Below are positions 10,263 through 19,171 of a stretch of 64,000 bases of DNA, piece after piece. This DNA is from Rhynchopus sp. YZ270_cl-10 (Eukaryota > Euglenozoa > Diplonemea > Diplonemida > Diplonemidae), in NCBI GenBank assembly GCA_964035575.1, contig OZ037931.1, positions 753,567-817,566 of the forward strand, written 5' to 3'. A program made the translations under genes and the position numbers. The first letter of the stretch is position 1, and each line of letters starts with the position of its first letter. Below the pieces are notes generated by a model. The model made no database searches. It was not told the DNA's origin and saw only the letters and a list, made by a program, of their open reading frames with translations.

Positions 10263-11480
10263 TTTCCCCATCTTTTTGAGAATCTTATATATTATCGTTT
10301 TTGTGGCACCATCTCAAATGTTGGGGAGGAATGACCATGAAACAGCAGTAGTGTGTATTTGTCAGTTTTTCCACTCATACTTGACATGAGAAAATAAACC
10401 CCGTTTTGTCCCTTTTTCCCCACCCCATATTTGAGATGACTAAGCAGAGGTTTAGGTTCATCTTCTAAAATTTTCTTTTTTTATATTTTATTTTTTCACA
10501 ATCCCCTAAAACACTCTGATTAGGGGACAGCCTTTTTGATACACATTGAATCTTTGAAACACCATGTGATACCCCGGTTTGGACCTTGGGTTCAGTACTG
10601 CCTATACAGTTGGTCACTTTTGTGTTGAATACAACATTCGTAATAATCTTTGTTTTTTTGCCCCAAGGGGTGGAGAGAGTACTTAGCAAGCATGTCTTTT
10701 TTGTTAGCGCCGTTGAATGGCGCGAAAAGTGTAGTGTGTACCTTGCAAAATAAAAAAAAAATAAAAACAAAACCAGTAGGGTTTGCAAGCTTTGTAACTC
10801 ACAGTGTTTGAAATTATTGTTGGCTTACAACGGGTACAACGGGTAAATGGAAAAACCGCAAGTTACATCATTTACTTCACCGTAGAAGAAGAAAAAAACC
10901 CCCCACGAACCCACAAGAACAGCCGAGGAGTATACGGTATCTTGGGGGCCCTCTCTTTAAATTGAGGTTTTCCAACAGAGCTTAACTCGGAGCTCGAAGA
11001 GACTGACCTGACGGTGTTGCTCAACCTCGTTTTATAGCAAAGAAAAAATAGGGCAGCACTGTTTCATGTCTGTCCAGAGATAACTCGAAAAAAAATGTGA
11101 GAGATTGTACGATGTGGCAGCGGTAATCTTCACTTCAATATTTTATTTTCTTTTTGTGAAAAGCACGAGGAGAAGAAAAACAAATCTGGTCATTATCGCC
11201 TTTCCCGTCTTTACTCGCTTTTGCATACGTTATTTTTTTTTCCCCCGAAAGATTGAACGTTAGTGTGATGTTCTTGTTTCCCCCCCTTTTTTTTTCCTCC
11301 AAAATCAGGTGTGTGGATAATTCCGAAGTGCCGGGAGTAATGCCCATACTATTCGCGTGTTTTATTGTGGGGTTCCGTGTTCCGATATTAATATGTGTTT
11401 TTTTGCACTGTCGTCCGCACCCCCTAGCCTCCCTTTCTTTTCCTTCTTTTTTTCTTTTTTGACTACTTTTACTTTACTTT
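10263..11480. other. Gene-free stretch
   Basis: No supportable gene. It holds hairpin B copy 4 (10434-10470) and T tracts. Open frames on the minus strand at 10465-10788 and 11135-11347 have no recognisable composition. Confidence 0.6.
10434..10470 (+). repeat. Hairpin repeat B, copy 4
   Basis: Reads GAGATGACTAAGCAGAGG, then TTTAGGTTCATCTTCTAAAA, with a T-rich tract after it. The stem is weakened by an altered GCTTAG arm. Confidence 0.7.
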
Positions 11481-11650
11481 TGTCACCTCATGAAATGAAG
11501 GAGGAAATAGAAACAAAGCATTTTGAACACACTCGCGGTTCTATGGACGAACCGCGCTGCAGAGCCACTCCTCACCAAACAGGTCGAGGTGTGTGCGTTT
11601 CACCACAACCTCTCCCATGGGTTTTATCGTGTGATGAGTGTTAAGTTTCT
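11481..11650 (+). repeat. Repeat F, copy 1
   Basis: Shares GAAGGAGGAAATAGAAAC, AGCATTTTGAACA, GACGAACCGCGCTGCAGAGC and AGGTCGAGGTGTG, in that order, with 14655-14835. No coding frame is conserved between the two copies. Confidence 0.7.
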
Positions 11651-11888
11651 ATTTTCATTGAGGGGAAAAAAAGGGGGGGTTTTTTTCTCTTCTTTGTTTT
11701 GCTTTCTGGGCAGACCTCTTTTTGTTGTAACTGCAAGAAGTACCCTATGTGGGGGGGGGGGGGGGGGGGCGTTATTTTTATTGTGGAATTGCCCCGCACA
11801 GATTGCCCAAAAAAAAAAAAAAAAAAAAACGCGTTTCTTTCCTGGGCTTTTGGAGTTTTGTGTGATTTTATTTTTATTTTATTCCCCT

Positions 11889-12993
11889 GGGAAATAAAGT
11901 ATACGAAGGATTTGGCACTTTTAGCGGGATTTTATTTAATGATAATTTCACGCTAAATTTTGGTACATGTAGGTAGTAGGGCTGGAGGGACCGTCCAGCC
12001 TTTTTTAGCCTCCCTCCAGCCTCCTCAATCCCGCCAGCCCCTCAGCGGGCCTATCTAGGGGTCCGCGGGACCCGGTAGCGCTGGCGGGAGGGTAATGAGA
12101 GCTTTTTTTTTTTTTTTTTTTCACGCTCTTTTTTTTTTTTTTTCCCTGAGAGCAGGGCAGGAGCTTGGAATATGGGTTTGGGGCAAAATCGGGTCAAATT
12201 CTGTTAAATCGGGTCAGGTCCCGAGCTTTTCCGCCTTCGGCGGAAAAGCTCTTGTGAAGACAAACACATGTACAATGAGAAGGCACGTTTCACAAAATGG
12301 TACACGTTGATGATACACAAATGTTGCACCACCCCCGCGGAATGCATGTTGCCCTTGACACTGGCGATGAGGTCATCAAGGTAGGGTTGCGCAATGGAGG
12401 TGTGGAATGTGTGCGTAGGCCCTCGCCAGTTCAGGTACTCTCTCTGGGCAGGTGTACCCTTCGAGCAAACGTCGGAGGGCGTTCCGTATCCCCGGCAACA
12501 CTTGTCACTGCCTGAGCCCCTCTTTGGTGTGTCACCAGCGAGTTGATATAAGGTTGCACCCGTCTGTTGCAATCCCATGATATTTTGCCCAAAGGTGGGA
12601 CCTAACGGCTAGGTCGAGTTCGGCATCCCTCTTGGGTTAGGGTTTGATCGGGGTGGAGCGCACGTATTAGGGCATTCTGGCTTCTTTGAGCTTCGTGCTC
12701 GTCGCGATGGGGTCACATAGCAGTTCCTCATCCTTCTCAGACCCCCTCATGCGACAAGTAGAGTACCCTACTTTTTTGATTTTTTCCCTCAAAAATCTAT
12801 AGTTTTTTTTTTTTTTTTGCCCTGACCCGTTTTTTTCTATGGGGCCTAAGGAAATCGGGTCAATCTGACCCGATTTAACCCCCAAGCTCCTCCCCTGCCT
12901 GAGAGCTTCCTGTGAGGACACATACTCGTTAGTTATTGCACAATAAATAAGTCCCGCTAAAAGTGCCAAATCCTTTCGTATACTTTATTTCCC
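11889..12993. mobile_element. 1.1 kb element with about 50-bp terminal inverted repeats
   Basis: The left arm GGGAAATAAAGTATACGAAG...TTTTAGCGGGA reappears inverted at about 12945-12993, with one indel. Inside are a palindromic GC-rich block (about 11975-12090) and inverted words AATCGGGTCA/TGACCCGATT at about 12190-12220 and 12850-12875. A denser central region (12260-12720) has no frame I recognise. It is probably a non-autonomous DNA transposon. Flanking duplications are not clear. Confidence 0.7.
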
Positions 12994-13010
12994 GTGAAAT
13001 AAAATTACGT

Positions 13011-13174
13011 ATTCACCTCCTTTTAGCGGATTATTTTGCGATACTTCACTTATTTTTTTCCCAGGCTCGTGCACTCAATTTGCCTCGCTTCGCTCGGCAA
13101 ATTAAGTAGCCCTCGCCTGGGAAAAAAATGCGTGAAGTTATCGCAAAATAAAACCCCGCTAAAAGGAGGTGAAT
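13011..13174. mobile_element. Near-palindromic 164-bp MITE
   Basis: ATTCACCTCCTTTTAGCGG at the left is complementary to CCGCTAAAAGGAGGTGAAT at the right. Pairing continues through TTTTGCGATA and CTTCAC towards a central GCCTCGCTTCGCTCGGC hairpin. It abuts the 1.1 kb element and shares the TTTAGCGG word with it, so the two may be related or nested. Confidence 0.75.
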
Positions 13175-14257
13175 AAATAGTTATTATTTTTTAGGTGACC
13201 TGGTTCATCTGAGAAACTCTCTTTTTTATTTATTTTTTTTTTTCCTTCTTTTTTTTTTTTTGCCGCGTTTTCTGTCACACCACACACACACGCACCTGCA
13301 AAAAAAGTGTGGGTATCCCCAACCCCCCATCCCAGCAATTTGTGGACCCATTTTGTAACGAGAGAAAAAGAAAAAAAAAGGCCATGTGAAAGGACCTCCC
13401 AAAAAGGTACTCCACCCCATTTTTTTTTTTGTATTTTTTTTAAATATTTTTTTCTCGACGCGTGTGTGTATGTTGAGTTGCCTTTTCAAGGGCAGCTCAC
13501 GTCTTTGCCCACTGCTAAAAAACTCCCATACCCACCTCAAAATGTTTTGCCCCCCAACAGTTTTGGTATTCTTTGATGCACTGCAAAGAGATGGCTTTGT
13601 ATTTCAAGTCAAGTTTTTTTCGTGCTTCACACTTACTCAAATTGACCCCCTACTAGTGTGTCAGAAACAAAGAAAAGTGGAGATTGTACAACTGTGGCAA
13701 CACAAACCGAGGCAACTGCGCTACTCCAAACAATTTATCAAACAAAAAAGTGGAGTTCACAGTGTTGTCTGCACGTTGGTAATAATGGGGTATCGGGTGT
13801 TTGCCTTTGTCCAGGGATTAGCCCTGTTTTGTGTGTCTTTATTTTGTAACTCCTGTTTGTGCCGTCTGTTAGCATACCGGCCTTTAAATGGGGTTTTTTA
13901 TATAAATGGTGCTTTCGGAAGTCGGTCAACGACCTGTCAATATCGACCCCTCCCGGAGCACCAATAAATGATTCAATAAGCACGGAAAGAGCTTAGTTTT
14001 TCATCGTACAAAAAAAAAACTTTATTTTATAAGATCCGTGTGTATGTGTGGCGCGTCTCGTTGGGTCTATATTTTCATAGTATTTTTTTTTCTCTTCTTT
14101 TTACAACAAGACGGTGTTCTTTTGTGTACTGTCAAATTGTTGCAAAACGAATTTATGAAGGAAAAAAAAAGCCTGATTGTGGTCAAGGTGATTAAAAGCA
14201 GTGCTTTGGGGTCATCTTACCAAAACCCTTTTTAACGGGGGTTTTTTTTTATATGCC
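13175..14257. other. Gene-free stretch
   Basis: No supportable gene. It holds a repeat A fragment (13578-13613) followed within 70 bp by repeat I copy 2 (13677-13745). The 193-residue open frame over 13386-13967 crosses both and looks accidental. Confidence 0.6.
13677..13745 (+). repeat. Repeat I, copy 2
   Basis: Reads GTGGAGATTGTACAACTGTGG and continues with the family words, ending CAATTTATCAAACAAAAAAG. Confidence 0.75.
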
Positions 14258-14342
14258 TAATCACCCCCTCCAACAGGGTAATTGAGCAATCAACGGAAAA
14301 AATCTTGTTGTTTTCCCCCTTTTACTTACCCTATCAGAGTTG
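14258..14342 (+). repeat. Repeat G, copy 2 (empty site for the SINE)
   Basis: Uninterrupted relative of 7851-8224: TAATCACCCCC..., GGGTAATTGAGCAATCAACG, then CTTTTACTTACCCTATCAGA. Confidence 0.75.
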
Positions 14343-14344
14343 CC

Positions 14345-14428
14345 GTACTGTATTCGTACAAAATTATCGATAATAAAAATGTTTGACCTTTTCAGGATTT
14401 TTACGATAATTTTGTACAACTACAGTAC
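14345..14428. mobile_element. 84-bp hairpin element
   Basis: GTACTGTATTCGTACAAAATTATCG is complementary, with two mismatches, to the other arm CGATAATTTTGTACAACTACAGTAC, around a loop of about 34 nt. It is a MITE-like palindrome and abuts repeat G. Confidence 0.7.
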
Positions 14429-14654
14429 TATTTTTTAAAATACTGTCGCATCCATACCGTGGCTCCAAGGAGGAAGAGACAACGTCCGTTCCTTTCCTGA
14501 GGACCCAACAGGGAATTGTATCCAGCGCACACAAACGCTTACTGGGGTCTTTTTTTATTTTTCCGTTTCACCCCTTTTTTCTTTTGCTCCTGTTAGGTAC
14601 AGGGAACACCTCCACACCCCTCCCCCTTTTTCCACTATTTTCTTTTTTGTTGCC

Positions 14655-14835
14655 CTCATGAAGGAGGAAATAGAAACGAAGCATTTTGAACATATTCTGG
14701 GGACGAACCGCGCTGCAGAGCCACGCCTTACCAAAAACAGGTCGAGGTGTGCGTGCGTTTCAACCTACAGTATATCTCCCATGGGGGTGTTATTTTTTCT
14801 CGTGTGAAAGACATTGAGTGGTAAGTTTTCTATGT
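14655..14835 (+). repeat. Repeat F, copy 2
   Basis: Second copy of the 11481-11650 repeat, ending about 290 bp upstream of the prenyltransferase start codon. Confidence 0.7.
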
Positions 14836-15127
14836 TGTGTCAGTAGCCCCCCTCTTCCCTTTCTCTGTTTGAAAAAAATGGAAAATAAAAAAAGTGTGGG
14901 AAAATAAGGCAGCAACACCAAAACACATTGTAGAGTACAATGGAAAACAAAAAAAGGATACTACCCCCCATTTCCCCCCAAGTACTACAATGAAATGCAG
15001 TCAATTAATAAAAAAACAACCCTCAACTGGCCGACGACCCCAAAAATAGCACTTTTATCACACTTTTTTCGTCCTTTCAGCAACACAACCCCTTCCAGGA
15101 GGTGCCATTTAAAAACAACACAAAAAA

Positions 15128-16102
15128 ATGGAGACATTAAATACGAGCCTTCACCCGCAAGGCGAGGATGTGTTTGGGGAGAGCAGATGGGGGGTGTTGT
15201 TGGGGGCAACCTTTGTTGTGACGGTGGTGCTGCAGGTGGTGCTACCACTGTGCAGACGGCGCTTCTTCGACGCCTTTACGAAGCTGCACCCCGCCTTTGA
15301 AATACCCTTTTGGCTCCGCCGTTGCCAGGACACCCTTCTGGACGGCCTTTCTGCAGCGCTGATCCGATGCACGGTACCTTTTCTTCCTTACTTCTGCCAC
15401 ATCCCACGCACAATGTACTTTGTTATGGACGGAAACCGCCGCTGGGCGAGACAACGTGGCGAACCAACCTCTGTCGGACACACCGGAGGCTACACTACCT
15501 TGCAGTCCCTTCTCGAAGTATTGACTCAGATTGGAGTACGTGAAGTGACGGTATACGCATTTTCGATTCCAAACTTTAAACGTGGCGAGAATGAAAAGGC
15601 GTTTTTGATGGATCTTGCTGCAGACAAATTCGAGGAAATGTTGACGCGAGATGATATTGTTCAGAGACATGATGTGCGGGTGAGGATTGTTGGGGATAGG
15701 TCGAGGTTGCCACAAAGGGTTGTGGCTGCTGCAGAGAACATTGAGGCGAAGACGGCAGGGAGGACGGGGTGTACGTTGAATATTGCGTTTGCGTATGCTT
15801 GCAGGAATGAGATGATGTCCTTGGCACGCTCAGGGGAGCCCTGGGTCGAGACTCAACACGATATGCCGGCCCTCTGGGTGCGTACCTCAGGGGAACGACG
15901 CTTCTCGGACTTCCTCCAATGGCAATGTGGCTTTGCGCACCTCAACTTCCAAAACGTTCTCTGGCCAGACTTCCGTGCATGGCACCTCGCCAAGGCGCTC
16001 TTCGAGTATAATTACTATTACACCGCCAATTCCAAAGCAATGCACGACTACAACGAACAACGTTACGGCGAATCCGATCTAAAAAAATTGAGGGAAAAAT
16101 AA
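15128..16102 (+). CDS. cis-prenyltransferase (dehydrodolichyl diphosphate synthase)
   Basis: This 324-residue enzyme should elongate farnesyl diphosphate with isopentenyl diphosphate in cis to make dolichol precursors at the ER membrane. The family motifs are in order. MDGNRRWARQR (100-110) carries the catalytic Asp101. YAFSIPNFKRGENE (143-156) is the second conserved region. WVRTSGERRFSDFLQWQ (250-266) binds substrate, and LWPDFRAWHLAKALFEY lies near 278-294. A hydrophobic stretch at 23-41 could anchor the N-terminus. Near the C-terminus, RYG at 312-314 fits the RxG motif. Homodimeric enzymes (bacteria, Giardia, Trypanosoma) carry that motif, while animal DHDDS leaves it to its partner NgBR. 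There is no intron. The start is the first ATG after A-rich leader CAACACAAAAAA. A TIR element begins 80 bp after the stop. Confidence 0.93.
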   Translation: METLNTSLHPQGEDVFGESRWGVLLGATFVVTVVLQVVLPLCRRRFFDAFTKLHPAFEIPFWLRRCQDTLLDGLSAALIRCTVPFLPYFCHIPRTMYFVMDGNRRWARQRGEPTSVGHTGGYTTLQSLLEVLTQIGVREVTVYAFSIPNFKRGENEKAFLMDLAADKFEEMLTRDDIVQRHDVRVRIVGDRSRLPQRVVAAAENIEAKTAGRTGCTLNIAFAYACRNEMMSLARSGEPWVETQHDMPALWVRTSGERRFSDFLQWQCGFAHLNFQNVLWPDFRAWHLAKALFEYNYYYTANSKAMHDYNEQRYGESDLKKLREK

Positions 16103-16182
16103 AAAAAATATAAAGAAGGGGTAAGGGATGGGGGTGGTGCAGACAAAAAAAAAGGAGATCATCCGAAAAAAAACGCAAAAAA

Positions 16183-17256
16183 CATACATTGAAATCCCGG
16201 GGAGTCACGGGGAGTTTGGCAAAAAATCAAAAAAAACGAACTCCCCGTGAGTGTTTTTTTGGTTTCGAGAGTTTTCGAGAGTGTTTTTTTTTTTTTTACG
16301 GAGAGTTTTCGCGATTAATCGCGACAAAATTCGCGATTAATCCCCGGGAGTAAAATCGCGATTTTTTGTAGCATTTTACCCCAAACACAACCGTGTACAC
16401 CTGGTGCTATCCGCATCTGACCTGTGCCTACCTGGGCACACGTTCAGTCTACGTACTCACATTACACCTACCGATTGATTCGCAAAATGCACCCACCACG
16501 ACAGAGGGGTGATAAGCCTCGCGGCTTTAGGCGGCACAGTGGTGGCGGACATGAGCAAACGAGCCCACAGGTCGATCACAAATGCGACGGGTTAATTCCG
16601 CGCTTGGGAATTATCCACACCTGTTTAAGATATAATCACGCTTAAATTACTCTGGGCGAAAAATGGTACACCATACCAGCAGGGAAGCATACCACCACAT
16701 GTAAGCAGGGCTATTTTAAATATGGGGATAAGGAACAAGAAAAGGGTGAAAACGGGTCGAGGCTTCCCGCCGCAGGCGGAAATTTTTAGATGCCGTGCAC
16801 TTTTCCAGGTGGTTTGAAGAGTGATCTGACCATATTGTCCCAGTATAGCAGTACACCCAATAAATCCATTGGAGAAAGAACATTGCACTTTTGACCACCA
16901 CAGAATACATGTTGCCAGCCACACCACTAAAGTACAAAAACCCCCTCGGAACGTAGTGAGAGCTTGTGAAAAAATCTCTCCCCGTTCATAGAAGGCCCAG
17001 TTTTCGAGATTTTTTCATAAATTCGCGATTAATCGCAAATTTTTATTTTATAAATTGGAGAGTTTTCGAGAGTATTTTTTTTTAAATCGGGGAGTATTGG
17101 AGAGTTTTGGAGAGTTTTTTTTTAAATTGGAGAGTTTTCGAGAGTTTTTCACAAATTCGCGATTAATCGCGAATTTTTTTTCTTTTTTTTTAATCGCTAA
17201 AACTCTCGAAAACACCAGTGGAGAGTCTCCGCGACTCCCGGGGATTTCAATGTATG
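16183..17256. mobile_element. 1.07 kb terminal-inverted-repeat element
   Basis: The left end CATACATTGAAATCCCGGGG matches the reverse complement of the right end CCCGGGGATTTCAATGTATG, and pairing extends into GAGTC. The interior repeats the palindrome TCGCGATTAATCGCGA several times near both ends (about 16310-16345, 17024-17036 and 17154-17175). It also holds many GGAGAGTTTTCGAGAG-like units. It has no transposase frame, so it is a non-autonomous element sitting just after the prenyltransferase gene. A flanking duplication is not resolvable in the A-rich flanks. Confidence 0.75.
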
Positions 17257-17485
17257 GAAAAAAAAGAATGGTGGTCATCTAAATTGATCGTGTTTTTCTT
17301 GAGGTGAACTGTGTGAAATTGAATGCAGTGCTTTGTACGGCGAGTCTTCGCCGAAGTGATCTTTTTTTTTTTTTTTCCTTTTTTGGTTTTTGTTTCTCTG
17401 ATTTGCCGTGGGTAAGCTCCACGAAACGCGTTGCAATGTACAGGGGTTTAGCCCCCTTTTTTTTTCACCCTTTTATTTTTTTTTC

Positions 17486-17525
17486 AGATGACTAAAGCAC
17501 AAGAGGCTTCTATCGTCTTGTCAAC
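17486..17525 (+). repeat. Hairpin repeat B, copy 5
   Basis: Reads AGATGACTAAAGCACAAGAG, then GCTTCTATCGTCTTGTCAAC. The 3' half has drifted from the consensus. Confidence 0.65.
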
Positions 17526-17560
17526 CTTTAAGATACCCACGCTATGTAGGATCTTTGCAA

Positions 17561-17592
<32 letters not shown>

Positions 17593-18066
17593 TTTTATTA
17601 TCAAAGTCTCAGTCTGTCCTCTTACTGTCGTCTCAACTAGCGGGAGGTGACATTGTTTTCTTTTAAAAAAAAGTAACTAAAGTACTTTATGCAAAGCTTA
17701 GCTTACAATCCTTTAAAATACCCCCTTTTTGGGGGGGGGTGATCAGCTGTACTATTCTGCTTCAAAAATTCGCAAAACCAGGGGGAAAATCGGGGGGGGA
17801 AAAATCGAAATATTTGTAGTTGCGAATTTTTTTTGCGATTCGTTCATTTCAGGTTTTGCAGAATTTTGTTCCGAGAAAAGTACTCCCCCCCTGTTCACCC
17901 CACCTTTTATTTTTATTTTTGGGAGGGAGGCGGGGGAAGACTTTTTGTTTGCTCGCAGCACCACCAAAAGTCTCTTGCTTGTTTCGAACACAAGCAAAGG
18001 CACCGGTAGGTGCGCATTGATGCACGGTCTCCTCCTGTTTCCCGAGTTGATAACGATTGTGATGAA

Positions 18067-18105
18067 GGTGACTAAGCACGAGAGGCTTAGGTTCATCTTA
18101 TCTGT
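18067..18105 (+). repeat. Hairpin repeat B, copy 6 (consensus-like)
   Basis: Reads GGTGACTAAGCACGAGAGGC, then TTAGGTTCATCTTATCTG, then a T run. The six-base stem CTAAGC/GCTTAG is perfect. Confidence 0.8.
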
Positions 18106-19026
18106 TGTTTTTTTTTCTTCAAAAATAACTCTCATTAAAAAATTGGCGACATCATGTTGCCAACCAAAAAAACTTTGTTTTTTTTTTCAGTGTAAGTGCA
18201 AATATGTGCATTTCAGAGAGAGAGAGAGAGAGAGAGAGCGACATCGTTCGCCTATTTTCATTGCTTTTTGTTGAAGATAAATGCTTCGAGAGTTTGTTGT
18301 GATCAAGGTGGTAAAAAAAAGGGTCTATCAAAGGTGGTACACTGTGGCCATTTGAGTGGGGGAGCGTCAAAAAAATTGACGTTTTTTGAGAGAGCATAGC
18401 CGCTCTCCCAGACGCCCTCCCGCGGGGGAGCAATTCTCAACCAGTATTTTCGTCCACTTTTGGCGCTCTCCCACATCAAACTGGCCGCCGTGTATCTTTA
18501 CGGCTGTGGTATTTTTTTTCTTTTGAGATCATAACAGATCTCACACCTTCGAAGTGAAATATAATTATGTGGTCAGCAACGTCGTGAAAGCATGAAAACA
18601 ACAAAGAACAAATTCCCCAAAAAATTTCGCCCTTTAACTGTGTGGGGCATATTCCATGCTTTCTTTTCAATAAGAAAAGAAAGTATCTGACGTTCTCTCC
18701 CTTTTTATTTTTATTTATTTTTGACACATGTTGCCTTTCCTTCGACCCCTATAGGGTCAAGGTAAGGCATCGTAGTGTAAAGTCAACCAAAACTGATCAG
18801 CCTTTGCTTGGTGGTTAATTTTTATTTTTTTAGATACATACATACCCACATATTGCCAACCACACTGTAATCTGACCACACCTAGTGGCACATTTTTTTC
18901 ACCTTCTTTATTCCATACAAAAGAACATCCACAAAAACGCACAGTTTTTCCAGTAAATCAGAGTACAAAAAAAAAAAATCCTTCGTCATTTTTTGACCTT
19001 TTCTCCACTCCCCTCCCCTCTCCTCC

Positions 19027-19124
19027 AGTGTTGGCAGGTTTAATGCAAGGGTGTTTTAAACAGGTGTACTAAACTTGCATTAAACCTGCACTAAACTTTT
19101 GGGGCGTTGTACTAAGCCAACACT
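19027..19124. mobile_element. 98-bp inverted-repeat element just upstream of a gene
   Basis: The outer ends AGTGTTGGC and GCCAACACT are complementary, as are the inner arms AGGTTTAATGCAAG (19037-19050) and CTTGCATTAAACCT. It ends 47 bp before the ATG of the 929-residue protein gene. It therefore probably lies in that gene's promoter or 5' leader. Confidence 0.7.
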
Positions 19125-19171
19125 GCTCTCCTCCCTCCTCCCTCCTCCGCTCTTTCATTAACAACAGAAGA

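Larger units (their letters stand above)
17257..19026. other. Gene-free stretch
   Basis: No supportable gene. It contains two hairpin B copies (17486-17525 and 18067-18105), a CT microsatellite (about 17566-17592) and a GA microsatellite (about 18217-18238). Confidence 0.6.

Noticed and set aside
12204-12578. 124-residue minus-strand frame inside the 1.1 kb TIR element
   Set aside because: No transposase motif or family resemblance. It could be a decayed remnant, but nothing supports it.
12640-12652. TTAGGGTTT as a telomeric repeat
   Set aside because: A single occurrence, no array.
13386-13967. 193-residue open frame
   Set aside because: It crosses repeat A and repeat I copies and is rich in Phe from T runs; no coding character.
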